Notes: generated by a model not told the origin, from the letters alone. A DNA stretch of 64,000 bases from Psychroflexus gondwanensis ACAM 44 (GCF_000355905.1 NZ_APLF01000003.1:124001-188000), one strand, 5' to 3'. Shown: positions 35,883-46,127, counted from the first letter of the stretch. Numbers and translations: made by a program.

Positions 35883-36305
35883 ATGAAAGTAAGCTTACAT
35901 AAAAAACCAAACAGTGATGTTCATTTTGAAGCTGAAAATGCCTTAGGTCATAAAATAGAAATTTATAATTCTACAGCGCCAGATCCTAAAGCTCCTAGCC
36001 CAATGGAGCTCATTTTAATGGGAACTGCAGGCTGCAGCAGTATAGATGTCATCCATATCCTTAACAAGCAAAACCTAAAAGTAGAGGACTTAAATGTAGA
36101 GGTAGAAGGTTTTAGAAACGATACTGATCCTAAAGTGTTTCATACGATTAAACTGCTGGTGAAGTTAGAAGGTGAAATCCCACCAAACAAAGCCAAGCGT
36201 GCTGCTCAACTGTCTTTTGAAAAGTATTGCTCGGTGTCCAAAATGCTAGATCAAACCGTAGATATTCAATACCAAGTGGAGCTCAACGGGATACTTTTAG
36301 AGTAA
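35883..36305 (+). CDS. OsmC family protein
   Basis: 140 residues with the OsmC fold: PSPMELILMGTAGCSSIDVI holds the first conserved cysteine and AAQLSFEKYCSVSKML the second. Paired cysteines of this family reduce organic or fatty-acid hydroperoxides. It is cytosolic and monocistronic. The spacer after it (36306-36487) contains tandem copies of TGGTCAACTGGT-like sequence and nothing else recognisable. Confidence 0.9.
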   Translation: MKVSLHKKPNSDVHFEAENALGHKIEIYNSTAPDPKAPSPMELILMGTAGCSSIDVIHILNKQNLKVEDLNVEVEGFRNDTDPKVFHTIKLLVKLEGEIPPNKAKRAAQLSFEKYCSVSKMLDQTVDIQYQVELNGILLE

Positions 36306-36487
36306 TTTGTTCTTGGTGAACTGGTCAACTGGTTTACCGGTCAACTTGAAAACTCATTACTATTTATTAGTTGAATTCAAGTTTATATTCAACCTGCCTC
36401 CTTGTTGATGAGTGAAGTAGTATTTGAGTAAGCGAGGTTTTTGAGAGGTGAGAAAAATTAGCTTTTGAGGCGAGGATAGCTTTTAAT

Positions 36488-37708
36488 TTACCCTTTTGGA
36501 GTTTGGTGTTTTCTTTGGTAAAGTAAATAAGGTTTGATTTTGATTTTGTAATTTTCCAAATCAGCTTGCCAGCTTTCCTTTATGTCTTCGGCGGTTTTTC
36601 CCTGCTGAATTTGTTCCTTCAAGCTTGAATTTCCTGCCAGTTTATTAAAAAATGAGTTGAAAAATGAAGCTTGGTCTTGGGTATGATCATACGCCTGAAG
36701 CAACCAGTCCAAGTTCAAATGATCAAGCTCTTTTTCATTTTGAAGATTTTTTCCGAAGCAAAGTTTATTCTCGTGTTTTGGATACTTGGCTCCAGGGTTG
36801 GAGATTGGAGTAAATTCAAAGTCAAAATACGTAGAGTCTAATACTGGAGATCCAAAGACTTGGAATTGCATATCGGTTCCTCTCCCTGCATTCACATTGG
36901 TTCCTTCAAAAAAACATAAGCTAGGATACAAATTAATTGATGTGGCATTTGGTAAATTAGGGGAAGGTTTTATGGGTAAATCATAAGCTATAGACGAAGA
37001 ATAATTTTTTATTGTGATGACCTTTAGATCGCATTGAAGTCCATTTATAAGCCATTTTTCTCCATTAATCAGTTGAGCATACTCTCCAATAGTAAGTCCA
37101 TGAACCACAGGAACAGGATGCATGCCGACAAAGCTTTTGTAGTTTTCTTCTAGCACTGGGCCATCGATGTAATGTCCATTGGGATTGGGTCTGTCCAAAA
37201 CGATGAGTTGAATACCCTGTTCTGCACAGGCTTCCATGATATAATGCAATGTTGAGATGTAGGTGTAAAATCTAGCACCAACATCTTGAATATCGAAGAG
37301 GATAACATCCAAATCTTGGAGATATTGTGGATCTGGTTTTTTTTGATCGCCGTAGAGAGAAATGATCGGTAAACCCGTTTTGGAATCTATACCGTCCTCA
37401 ACCCGCTCTCCTGCGTCTGCTGTCCCTCGGAAACCATGTTCTGGGGCAAACACGCGTTTAAGGGAAACAGAACGACTCAAAAGAGAATCCACAAGATGGG
37501 TATAATCTTTTTCAGATTTGAAGATCACAGAGGTTTGATTCCCTACGATTCCTACATTCTTTCCTTGGAGGAGTGGGAGGTAGGCTTCAGTTCTGTTTGC
37601 CGCTACTCTAATAGTTTCTGTAGTGTTTTTTTTATTCTCCTGAGCTGTGCAAGAAATGCATACCAAAAGAATAAAATAAACTGTATTTTTGAGCTTCTTA
37701 AAAATCAT
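36488..37708 (-). CDS. namZ: DUF1343 exo-beta-N-acetylmuramidase (NamZ-like) lipoprotein
   Basis: 406 residues with a lipoprotein signal (FILLVCISCTAQ). DUF1343 motifs include FAPEHGFRGTADAGE, LIVLDRPNPNGHYIDGP, TIGEYAQLINGEKWL and FEGTNVNAGRGTD. The family includes NamZ, an exo-lytic enzyme that releases terminal MurNAc from peptidoglycan fragments. With murQ at 9.6-10.4 kb this points to MurNAc salvage. It is divergent from the permease gene with only 8 bases between start codons. Confidence 0.85.
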   Translation of the reverse strand: MIFKKLKNTVYFILLVCISCTAQENKKNTTETIRVAANRTEAYLPLLQGKNVGIVGNQTSVIFKSEKDYTHLVDSLLSRSVSLKRVFAPEHGFRGTADAGERVEDGIDSKTGLPIISLYGDQKKPDPQYLQDLDVILFDIQDVGARFYTYISTLHYIMEACAEQGIQLIVLDRPNPNGHYIDGPVLEENYKSFVGMHPVPVVHGLTIGEYAQLINGEKWLINGLQCDLKVITIKNYSSSIAYDLPIKPSPNLPNATSINLYPSLCFFEGTNVNAGRGTDMQFQVFGSPVLDSTYFDFEFTPISNPGAKYPKHENKLCFGKNLQNEKELDHLNLDWLLQAYDHTQDQASFFNSFFNKLAGNSSLKEQIQQGKTAEDIKESWQADLENYKIKIKPYLLYQRKHQTPKG

Positions 37709-37716
37709 ACTTCACC

Positions 37717-38952
37717 TTGAATTTTGAATATTTTATTTCCAAACGCCTAGTTACTAAAAGCGATTATAAAAGTAGCATATCGGCTCCGATAATTAAAATT
37801 GCTATTTCGGCAATTACTATTGGCGTAGTGATGATGTTCATTGCGATTGCAACGGGTTTCGGATTACAGGAAAAAATTAGAGAAAAAATTGCAGCCTTCA
37901 ATGGTCACATTGTCATCAATAACTTCACCAATAACCAAGCTACCATCACCCAAAACCCTGTGAGCACTCAACAGGAATTTTATCCTTCCTTTACGAGCAT
38001 TCCAGAAATTGAGCACATCCAAAAAGTTGCGACCAAGTACGGTATTATAAGAACTGAAACAGATTTTGAAGGCATTGTTGTTAAAGGAGTCGATGAACAG
38101 TATCGTTGGGAATATCTAGAAGAATTTTTGGTAGATGGAGTTTTGCCTGTTTTTGATGAATCCATAAGTCGAGAAGTATTAATTTCTGATTATTTGGCTA
38201 AGCGTCTTGGATTTAAAACTGGTGATAAACTTATTGTTTATTTTTTGAGGGAGGATCAGGACCGTTTACCGAGATCTGTGGGCTTAACGATATCAGGAAT
38301 CTTTGACTCTGGTTTTAAAGAATTTGATGAAACCTATATCATAGCCGACTTAAAGCAAATCCAAAGACTCAATGATTGGAGTGCAAATGAAATAGGTCAA
38401 TTTGAACTTTTTGTAGAAGATTTCGATGATATTCAAGAAGTGGGCTACAAGGTCTACGAGGAAGTGGATTCCTTTTTGAATGCGAGCACGATAGTCGAAT
38501 TATATCCTTCCATTTTTGAATGGTTAAAAATGTTTGACTTTAATATTATCCTCATTATTGGGATTATGATTTTGGTGGCAGGAATTAATATGATGACAGC
38601 TTTATTGGTCCTTATTTTGGAGCGCACTCAAATGATCGGCATTTTAAAGGCTCTAGGATCTTCAGATTGGTCCATTCGTAAAATATTTTTATACAATGCT
38701 GGATTCTTGATTTTTAAGGGTCTGTTTTGGGGTAACTTAATTGGAATTGGTCTTTTATTAATTCAGAAGTATTTTAAAGTCATTCCTCTCAACCCCGAAA
38801 CTTACTATGTGTCTGAAGCTCCAATTTATCTGAGTTTAGACTATATCTTGATAATCAACTTCGGTACTTTACTCTTGTGTTTATTGATGCTGTTGATTCC
38901 TTCGGTTATTATCGTTAAAATTTCACCGGTAAAGGCAATGAAGTTTGAATAG
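37717..38952 (+). CDS. LolC/E-like ABC transporter permease (TTG start)
   Basis: 411 residues with an N-terminal membrane segment (IIKIAISAITIGVVMMFIA), a large periplasmic domain and three C-terminal helices, the FtsX/MacB-like layout of LolC/LolE lipoprotein-release permeases. No ATPase gene is adjacent. An in-frame stop lies at 37699-37701 and no ATG occurs before the conserved MNFEYFISKRL, so TTG 37717 is the start. Promoters of this gene and of the divergent namZ must lie inside each other's coding region or overlap. Confidence 0.85.
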   Translation: MNFEYFISKRLVTKSDYKSSISAPIIKIAISAITIGVVMMFIAIATGFGLQEKIREKIAAFNGHIVINNFTNNQATITQNPVSTQQEFYPSFTSIPEIEHIQKVATKYGIIRTETDFEGIVVKGVDEQYRWEYLEEFLVDGVLPVFDESISREVLISDYLAKRLGFKTGDKLIVYFLREDQDRLPRSVGLTISGIFDSGFKEFDETYIIADLKQIQRLNDWSANEIGQFELFVEDFDDIQEVGYKVYEEVDSFLNASTIVELYPSIFEWLKMFDFNIILIIGIMILVAGINMMTALLVLILERTQMIGILKALGSSDWSIRKIFLYNAGFLIFKGLFWGNLIGIGLLLIQKYFKVIPLNPETYYVSEAPIYLSLDYILIINFGTLLLCLLMLLIPSVIIVKISPVKAMKFE

Positions 38953-39022
38953 AGATTATAGCCTTCATTATCTCACTGTTTTGAGTTTTACTTTTTTATA
39001 TTTGCCACACTAAAATTAAACT

Positions 39023-40003
39023 ATGGATTACGCTGAAAATATCCTTGGAACGATTGGTAAAACACCAATGGTGAAAATGAATAAAATGGTAGAAGAAATT
39101 GATGCTTTGGTATTGGCCAAATATGAAACCTTTAATCCTGGAAATTCTGTAAAAGACAGAATGGCTTTACAGATGATTGAAGATGCCGAAACTTATGGCG
39201 CTTTAAAACCTGGAGGAACCATTATTGAAGGAACTTCAGGAAATACTGGTATGGGATTGGCTTTAGTAGCTATTATAAAAGGCTATAAAGTAGTTTGCGT
39301 TCTTAGCGACAAACAGAGTAAGGAGAAAATGGATATTTTACGGGCCGTAGGTTGCGAAGTTTATGTTTGCCCTACAGATGTGGCTCCAGACGATCCAAGA
39401 TCCTACTATTCCACTTCTGCAAGATTGGCAAAGGAAACTCCAAATTCTTGGTATGTCAACCAATATGATAACCCTTCCAACTGCAAAGCTCACTTTAAAA
39501 CGACAGGTCCAGAAATCTGGGAACAAACTGATGGGAAAATAACCCACTTTGTTGTAGGCGTAGGAACTGGAGGGACAATTTCTGGAGTAAGTAGTTATTT
39601 GAAAATGAAAAATCCAAATATTAAAGTTTGGGGGATAGATACTTATGGTTCCGTTTTTAAGAAATACCACGAAACTAGAGAATTCGATGAAAATGAAATT
39701 TACCCTTATGTCACAGAAGGAATTGGAGAAGATATTCTACCGCTAAATGTAAGATTTGATGGTATCGACGGCTTCACGAAAGTCACCGACAAGGATGCGG
39801 CAGTTTATACTCAAAGACTCGCTAAAGAAGAAGGCATGTTTTTGGGGAATTCAGCTGGAGCTGCTGTAAAAGGTTTACTTCAATTGAAAGAGCATTTCAC
39901 AAAAGATGATGTGGTGGTGGTTTTATTTCATGATCATGGAAGCAGGTATGTTGGAAAAATGTTCAACGATGACTGGATGCGTGAAATGGGATATATAGAC
40001 TAA
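39023..40003 (+). CDS. Cysteine synthase/cystathionine beta-synthase family PLP enzyme
   Basis: 326 residues with the fold-type II motifs: PLP lysine in NPGNSVKDRMALQM, the substrate loop EGTSGNTGMGLALVA, and the phosphate-binding GVGTGGTISGVSSYL. It uses O-acetylserine or serine/homocysteine. CysK, CysM and bacterial CBS cannot be separated by eye. The gene has a TATATTTG -7 box at 38997-39004 and a shared terminator downstream. Confidence 0.9.
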   Translation: MDYAENILGTIGKTPMVKMNKMVEEIDALVLAKYETFNPGNSVKDRMALQMIEDAETYGALKPGGTIIEGTSGNTGMGLALVAIIKGYKVVCVLSDKQSKEKMDILRAVGCEVYVCPTDVAPDDPRSYYSTSARLAKETPNSWYVNQYDNPSNCKAHFKTTGPEIWEQTDGKITHFVVGVGTGGTISGVSSYLKMKNPNIKVWGIDTYGSVFKKYHETREFDENEIYPYVTEGIGEDILPLNVRFDGIDGFTKVTDKDAAVYTQRLAKEEGMFLGNSAGAAVKGLLQLKEHFTKDDVVVVLFHDHGSRYVGKMFNDDWMREMGYID

Positions 40004-40022
40004 TCTCTCATTTATAAGTACA

Positions 40023-40053
40023 AAAAAAGCTCTTTCTCAAGAGCTTTTTTTTG
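40023..40053 (+). terminator. Bidirectional rho-independent terminator
   Basis: AAAAAAGCTCTT (40023-40034), loop TCTC, AAGAGCTTTTTT (40039-40050). The A run on the left and the T run on the right make it work for both the cysteine synthase gene and the convergent prfC. The 150 bases beyond it hold a block with TAGCGGAAAGCCCG-like sequence but no gene. Confidence 0.85.
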
Positions 40054-40207
40054 CTTTTTAAAACATAAATCTTGAAGGTTTACGAGTTGGCCCTAGCCCT
40101 GATTGTAGCGGAAAGCCCGTAAGGTTTTTACTTAGTAAAAACTGCGGACTTGGTGCGGAAAGCAGGTTCTCGGCTTCTAATACTTTTAGTATTTCTTAAA
40201 AAATTAT

Positions 40208-41794
40208 TTAAAATTCTGAGGTGAAATGAAATATGATATTAGGATATTTTTGTTGAGTCATCTGCAAGGAAAATTCAGAATCTGCTAGAAACACCAATTG
40301 ATCGGTTTTATCCTTGGCTAAAAACTTAGATTTTACGCGTTTAAATTCTTTAAACTCCTCGCTTTTTTCATCTTTAGGTTCAATCCAACAGGCTTTATGC
40401 ACGTTGATGTTTTCGTAAGAGCACTTGGCGCCGTATTCGTGTTCCAGTCTATATTGTATCACCTCATATTGAAGCGCACCAACGGTACCTATAATTTTTC
40501 TATTGTTCAGTTCTAAGGTAAACAACTGTGCTACCCCTTCATCCATCAACTGTTCAATTCCTTTATTAAGTTGCTTAGACTTCATAGGATCGACATTATT
40601 GATATATCTAAAATGCTCAGGCGAAAAGTTGGGGATGCCTTTGTACTGAAGAATCTCACCTTCGGTTAAGGTGTCACCAATTTTAAAAGTTCCTGTGTCG
40701 TGAAGCCCCACGATGTCTCCAGGAAACATTTCGTCTACAATTTCTTTGCGTTCAGCAAAAAAAGCATTCGGGCTAGAAAATTTTAGAGTTTTATTACTAC
40801 GGACGTGAAGATAGGGTTTGTTTCTTTCGAATTTTCCGGAAACAACTTTTACAAAGGCTAGACGATCTCGGTGTCTAGGATCCATATTGGCATGAATTTT
40901 AAAGACAAATCCAGTAAATTTATCCTCCTCTGGCTTAATTTCTCGAATATCACTTTGTTTAGGTCGGGGTGTTGGAGCAATTTTAATGAAACAATCTAAT
41001 AATTCCCGAACTCCAAAATTATTTAAGGCTGAGCCAAAAAATACAGGTTGTAAATCGCCCTTTTGGTAGGCTTCGATATCAAAATCGGGGTAGACGCCTT
41101 CTACAAGTTCAAGCTCTTCTCTTAAGGTATCAGAGGAGTCTGTGCCTATAAGCTGGTCAATTTCATCGGTAGATAAATCGCTAACTTCAACAGTTTCTTC
41201 AATATCCTTTTTGGGGTCTCCGGTAAATAAATTGACATTTTTTTCCCAGATATTATAAATTCCTTTAAAGTCATAACCCATACCGATAGGGAAACTTAAA
41301 GGAGTCACATGTAAGCCTAATTTTTGCTCGATTTCATCCAATAATCCAAAGGCATCTTTACCTTCTCTGTCCATTTTATTGATGAAAACAATGATAGGAA
41401 TATTACGCATTCTGCAAACTTTTACCAGTTTTTCAGTTTGCTCTTCAACTCCTTTAGCAACATCAATCACGACGATAACACTATCTACAGCAGTTAACGT
41501 TCTAAAGGTATCTTCGGCAAAATCTTTGTGACCAGGTGTGTCTAAAATGTTGATTTTAATGCCTTTATATTCAAAACCTAAAACAGAAGTAGCTACGGAA
41601 ATCCCTCTTTGACGCTCTATTTCCATGAAGTCACTTGTGGCTGTTTTTTTGATTTTATTCGATTTTACAGCACCCGCTTCTTGAATTGCACCTCCAAAAA
41701 GAAGTAACTTTTCCGTTAGCGTGGTCTTACCAGCATCAGGGTGAGAAACAATACCAAAAGTTCTTCTCCTGTTAATTTCCTTATTTAATTTCAT
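40208..41794 (-). CDS. prfC: Peptide chain release factor 3
   Basis: 528 residues, typical RF3 length. GTPase motifs: SHPDAGKTTLTEKLL (G1), RGISVATSV (G2), DTPGHKDFAEDT (G3), NKMDREG (G4). The RF3-specific DIVGLHDTGTFKIGDTL and the C-terminal domain QYRLEHEYGAKC are present. It recycles RF1/RF2 from the ribosome after termination. Monocistronic, convergent with the cysteine synthase gene. Confidence 0.96.
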   Translation of the reverse strand: MKLNKEINRRRTFGIVSHPDAGKTTLTEKLLLFGGAIQEAGAVKSNKIKKTATSDFMEIERQRGISVATSVLGFEYKGIKINILDTPGHKDFAEDTFRTLTAVDSVIVVIDVAKGVEEQTEKLVKVCRMRNIPIIVFINKMDREGKDAFGLLDEIEQKLGLHVTPLSFPIGMGYDFKGIYNIWEKNVNLFTGDPKKDIEETVEVSDLSTDEIDQLIGTDSSDTLREELELVEGVYPDFDIEAYQKGDLQPVFFGSALNNFGVRELLDCFIKIAPTPRPKQSDIREIKPEEDKFTGFVFKIHANMDPRHRDRLAFVKVVSGKFERNKPYLHVRSNKTLKFSSPNAFFAERKEIVDEMFPGDIVGLHDTGTFKIGDTLTEGEILQYKGIPNFSPEHFRYINNVDPMKSKQLNKGIEQLMDEGVAQLFTLELNNRKIIGTVGALQYEVIQYRLEHEYGAKCSYENINVHKACWIEPKDEKSEEFKEFKRVKSKFLAKDKTDQLVFLADSEFSLQMTQQKYPNIIFHFTSEF

Positions 41795-41918
41795 ATTGCA
41801 AATTTAATTTTTTAATTTTCGATGTCAATCGTTTTGATACATATATTGATAATGTTTGCTTTAAAATTTTTAAAATGTTAAAAATCTTTAAACTATATTT
41901 GTTTGAAATTATCCTTAC

Positions 41919-44900
41919 ATGAGAATAACTACTTCATCCATCCTATTCTTATTTATAATGCTTTTTCTAAATCTTGGTGCGTCTGCTCAGGAAAAAAAAT
42001 CTTATATCCCTAATCCTTTTGATGAGTTGATGACTCAGTTGAATGCCTCTGGAATTGTAGAGGGTTTAATTTATGCAGATTTTAATGCCAATGGAACGCA
42101 AGATGTTGGTGAGCCAGGTTTAGAAGGTGTAAGAGTTATTATAGTAAATGCCAACGATAATGGTCAAACTGTTTTAACCAATTCAGATGGTATCTGGACG
42201 GCTACTGTAATAGAAGGAAATGCGATCATCATAATTGATGCCTTAACTTTGCCTCCGGGTTTTTTACAAACCGAAGGCTCAGATCCTAGTACAGTTTTAG
42301 TAATTGCCGATGATACAGTAATTTCAGAAACCAAGGGCTATACCTTTCAAGGGGATGCAACAGGTCATCTTTATTATGATACTAATGGCAATGGGGTTCA
42401 AGATACTTCAGAGCTCGATATGCCAAATGTAGATGTAGAGGTCATAGATCAATATGGGAATTCTCAAATTTTAACAACAGATACTGAAGGGGATTGGTTA
42501 ACAACCGTCCTATTTGGCCCAATTGATGTTCTTGTTGATGAGTCGGATACCGATTTCCCCACTGGAGCTTTCCAAACGGAAGGCGCTAATCCATCTTCAC
42601 ACGCAGTACCTGCCGGAGCAACTACTTTTACAGAAAATGATGGTTTTTTTGAATCTGGAATACTTTCTGGTATCTTATATTTTGATAATAATGGTAGTGG
42701 AAGTCAAGACCCAGGCGAGAATGGAATTGTAAACATTCCAGTAGAAGTCACCACTGCTTTAGGTGAGATCATCAATACCACTACAGATGCTAGTGGTGCT
42801 TGGAGTGTAAGAGTTCCAGAAGGGGCTTCAGTTTCTTTAATTGATGAGGCAGCACCAGGCTTTCCAATAGGCTCTGCTCAAACCGATGGAACCAACCCTA
42901 CCACTACAACTGTTGTGAATGGCCAAACCTATCAAGAATTTGATGGATTTTTAGGCTTGGGAGTTATAAGAGGTCATTTGTACTTTGATGTTAACGGTAA
43001 TGGTTCTCAAGATGTAGGAGAATCTGATATGCCTGATGTGGACGTTGAAATAATTGATGTATTTGGCGATGTCACAACCTTGGTAACCGATGTTAATGGA
43101 GACTGGGAAATAGAAGTTCCTGCTGGAAATACGTTTTCGAATATAGATAATCTAGATCCTGATTTTCCTGCGGGGGCTGTCCAAACTGAAGGAACAGATC
43201 CTACCTTAACTCAGGTAATTTCTGGTGATGACGTACTATCTGATAGAGATGGCTTTTTTGAAATAGATCCAGAACTTGAAGGAACAGTATTGGGTCATTT
43301 ATATCAAGATACTAATGGGAACGGAACTCAGGATGCTGGTGAGCCCGATTTGCCTAATATTGATGTTCAAATTACCGATACATTTGGGGATGTGACTCTC
43401 TTAACCACAGATGCTAATGGCGATTGGTCAATTCTAGTTCCTTCAGGAAATACAACATCAGACATTCTTCAAAACGATCCAGATTTTCCAATAGGTGCTG
43501 TTCAAACTGAAGGGACTGATCCTACAATTACATTTGTTCCAGTAGACGACACCATATTATCAGATAACGATGGTTTTTTTAACAATGATCCTAATTTAGT
43601 AGGGCTTTTGGAAGGTCACCTCTATTTCGATAATAATGGTAATGGTGTACAAGATGTTGGAGAACCCGACATGCCCGATGTGGATGTAGAAATTATAGAT
43701 GTTTTTGGAGATGTTAGTACCCTAGTAACTGATGTTAATGGAGATTGGTCTATTGAAGTTCCAGCAGGTAATACCTTTTCGAATATTGATAATCTAGATC
43801 CTGAGTTTCCTACTGGAGCTACTCAAACTCAAGGAACAGATCCAACACTAACATTTGTTGTCGCTGACGAAACAACACTTTCAGATCTTGATGGTTACTT
43901 TGTAACAGATCCAAATCTTTTAGGGGTTTTGACAGGCCATTTGTATTTTGATAATAATGGGGATGGAATACAGAATGTTGGAGAACCCGACATGCCCGAT
44001 GTGGATGTAGAAATTATAGATGTTTTTGGAGATGTTAGTACCCTAGTAACTGATGTTAATGGAGATTGGTCTATTGAAGTTCCAGCAGGAAACACCTTTT
44101 CTAATATAGATAATTTAGATCCAGATTTTCCCCAAGGGGCAATTCAGACTGAAGGGACAGATCCTTCTTTAACTTTTGTTTCAGCAAATCTTACGACACT
44201 TTCAGATAATGATGGTTTTTTTCAAACAGATCCTAATCTTACCGGAACCCTCACAGGTCACCTTTATTTGGATGCGAATGGAAACGGTATTCAGGATTCT
44301 GCAGAGCCAGATTTACCTAATATCGATGTTGAGGTTACCGATGTCTTAGGAACTATTACGGTGATATCTACCAACGCAAATGGAAATTGGTCTATAGAAG
44401 TCCCAGCAGGAAATGCTATTTCAGATATAGATCAACAGGATACTGACTTTCCATTAGGAGCTGTCCAAACGGAAGGAACAGATCCAACTACAACATTTGT
44501 AAGTGTTGGCAATACTACTTTCTCCGAAGACGATGGATTTTTTGCACCAGACCCAAATCTTGTAGGTAATTTACAAGGCCATTTATATTTTGATGATAAT
44601 GGGAATGGTACTCAAGACGTTGGAGAACCAGATATGCCAGAGGTAGATATAGAAATTATAGATGTTTTTGGTATAGTTTCAACCATAGAAACAGATAGTA
44701 ATGGTGACTGGTCTATTGAAGTTCCAGCAGGAAACACCTTTTCTAATATAGATAATTTAGATCCGGATTTCCCTAATGGTGCCATCCAAACTGAAGGGAC
44801 AGATCCCTCATTAACTTTTGTAGTAGCCAATGCTAACACATTATCCGATATTGACGGATTTTTCGTTCAGGATCCCAACCTTTCAGGAACTCTATCGGGT

Positions 44901-46127
44901 CATTTATATTTCGACAATAACAACAATAGCGAACAAGATGCTGGCGAACCCGATATGCCAAATGTTCTTGTTCAAATTGTAGATGAAAATAATATAACTC
45001 AAAATGTGATTACAAATGCTAATGGAGACTGGTCAACGCAAGTTGCAGAGGGAGATGTAACTTCCACAATAGATGTAACCGATCCCAATTTTCCTGAAGG
45101 TGCTGTTCAGACCCAAGGAGATAATCCAACTACGACCACAATAGTCGCTGGAGGTGAATTTCAAGAAGAACCAGATGGATTTTTTACAAGTTTTCAAACA
45201 GGTGTTAGAAGTGGTATTGTTTACGAAGATTTAAATAATAATGGTACACAAGATACCAATGAACCCGGTTTAGTAGATATTGATATAGAAATTGTAGAAT
45301 CTGATGGAAATACCCAAACGATATCAACCAATGCTCAAGGTCAATGGTCTGTCACAGTGGTTGTAGGAATTACAACCTCCAACATCGATATAAACAGTCC
45401 TAATTTTCCTCAAGGAGCAGTTCAGACCCAAGGTACGAATCCAACGACCGTCTTTATAGGATCAAATACTAATAGTTCTGAAACACCTGATGGATTCTTT
45501 TTAGAAGAATCCACAGGATTCTTAACGGGGAGACTTTATCTTGATGATAATGGGAATGGAACTCAAGAAACGGAAGAGGAAGGGATCCCAAATGTAACTA
45601 TATTAATTACTGATTTTGTTGGTGACCAATTTGAGACAGAAACTGATCTTCAAGGCGATTGGACTATTGAAGTTTTATCTGGTCAAACAATTTCTGAAAT
45701 AGATGTTGCCGATTTAGATTTCCCTACCAATGTGACTCAAACCGAAGGAACGAATCCGACTACGACATTAGTAAACGCTGGAACTTCTGTCACCTCAGAT
45801 AGTGATGGTTTTTTCATAGAAGATATAATCATTTTTAATGCGGTTTCTTCTGAAGGGAGCGCTTTTCAGAATAGATTTTTTAGAATCCAAGGCATAGAAA
45901 ACTATCCTGAAAATTCAGTTCAGATTTTTAATAGACAAGGGGTTAAAGTTTTCGATGTAGAGGGATATGGTCAAAATGAAAGTCAATTGTTTACAGGATT
46001 TAGTGAAGGTAATATTACCATCCAAAAAGATAATCGTTTGCCAACAGGCACCTATTTTTATTTACTGAACTATATCAATAGGAATGGAGAGCCTGTAAGG
46101 AAAAACGGATATTTACATTTAAATTAA
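41919..46127 (+). CDS. T9SS-secreted repetitive adhesin (12 SdrB-like repeats)
   Basis: 1402 residues: signal peptide (SSILFLFIMLFLNLGASAQ), twelve repeats of ~100-107 residues between ~45 and 1300, each with a calcium-type loop (DxNGNGxQDxGEP), a beta strand set (VDVEIIDVFGDV) and a closing xxSDxDGFF, and a C-terminal gliding-motility-type domain (VQIFNRQGVKVFDVEGYG; LPTGTYFYLLNY), the type B sorting signal of the type IX system. Its neighbours are PorP/SprF and an OmpA-family protein, the usual trio. Likely a surface filament or adhesin. -7 box TATATTTG lies just upstream. Confidence 0.88.
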   Translation: MRITTSSILFLFIMLFLNLGASAQEKKSYIPNPFDELMTQLNASGIVEGLIYADFNANGTQDVGEPGLEGVRVIIVNANDNGQTVLTNSDGIWTATVIEGNAIIIIDALTLPPGFLQTEGSDPSTVLVIADDTVISETKGYTFQGDATGHLYYDTNGNGVQDTSELDMPNVDVEVIDQYGNSQILTTDTEGDWLTTVLFGPIDVLVDESDTDFPTGAFQTEGANPSSHAVPAGATTFTENDGFFESGILSGILYFDNNGSGSQDPGENGIVNIPVEVTTALGEIINTTTDASGAWSVRVPEGASVSLIDEAAPGFPIGSAQTDGTNPTTTTVVNGQTYQEFDGFLGLGVIRGHLYFDVNGNGSQDVGESDMPDVDVEIIDVFGDVTTLVTDVNGDWEIEVPAGNTFSNIDNLDPDFPAGAVQTEGTDPTLTQVISGDDVLSDRDGFFEIDPELEGTVLGHLYQDTNGNGTQDAGEPDLPNIDVQITDTFGDVTLLTTDANGDWSILVPSGNTTSDILQNDPDFPIGAVQTEGTDPTITFVPVDDTILSDNDGFFNNDPNLVGLLEGHLYFDNNGNGVQDVGEPDMPDVDVEIIDVFGDVSTLVTDVNGDWSIEVPAGNTFSNIDNLDPEFPTGATQTQGTDPTLTFVVADETTLSDLDGYFVTDPNLLGVLTGHLYFDNNGDGIQNVGEPDMPDVDVEIIDVFGDVSTLVTDVNGDWSIEVPAGNTFSNIDNLDPDFPQGAIQTEGTDPSLTFVSANLTTLSDNDGFFQTDPNLTGTLTGHLYLDANGNGIQDSAEPDLPNIDVEVTDVLGTITVISTNANGNWSIEVPAGNAISDIDQQDTDFPLGAVQTEGTDPTTTFVSVGNTTFSEDDGFFAPDPNLVGNLQGHLYFDDNGNGTQDVGEPDMPEVDIEIIDVFGIVSTIETDSNGDWSIEVPAGNTFSNIDNLDPDFPNGAIQTEGTDPSLTFVVANANTLSDIDGFFVQDPNLSGTLSGHLYFDNNNNSEQDAGEPDMPNVLVQIVDENNITQNVITNANGDWSTQVAEGDVTSTIDVTDPNFPEGAVQTQGDNPTTTTIVAGGEFQEEPDGFFTSFQTGVRSGIVYEDLNNNGTQDTNEPGLVDIDIEIVESDGNTQTISTNAQGQWSVTVVVGITTSNIDINSPNFPQGAVQTQGTNPTTVFIGSNTNSSETPDGFFLEESTGFLTGRLYLDDNGNGTQETEEEGIPNVTILITDFVGDQFETETDLQGDWTIEVLSGQTISEIDVADLDFPTNVTQTEGTNPTTTLVNAGTSVTSDSDGFFIEDIIIFNAVSSEGSAFQNRFFRIQGIENYPENSVQIFNRQGVKVFDVEGYGQNESQLFTGFSEGNITIQKDNRLPTGTYFYLLNYINRNGEPVRKNGYLHLN
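43654..43768 (+). repeat. 115-bp exact DNA repeat in adhesin, copy 1
   Basis: Identical to 43975-44089, offset 321 bases (107 codons, one protein repeat). Other repeats of the adhesin differ at many synonymous positions, so this is a recent duplication or gene conversion between repeats 6 and 7. Confidence 0.85.
43975..44089 (+). repeat. 115-bp exact DNA repeat in adhesin, copy 2
   Basis: Second copy of the segment at 43654-43768. Beyond its 3' edge the sequence switches to match repeat 9 (AAACACCTTTTCTAATATAG), so this repeat is a mosaic of two others. Confidence 0.85.
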
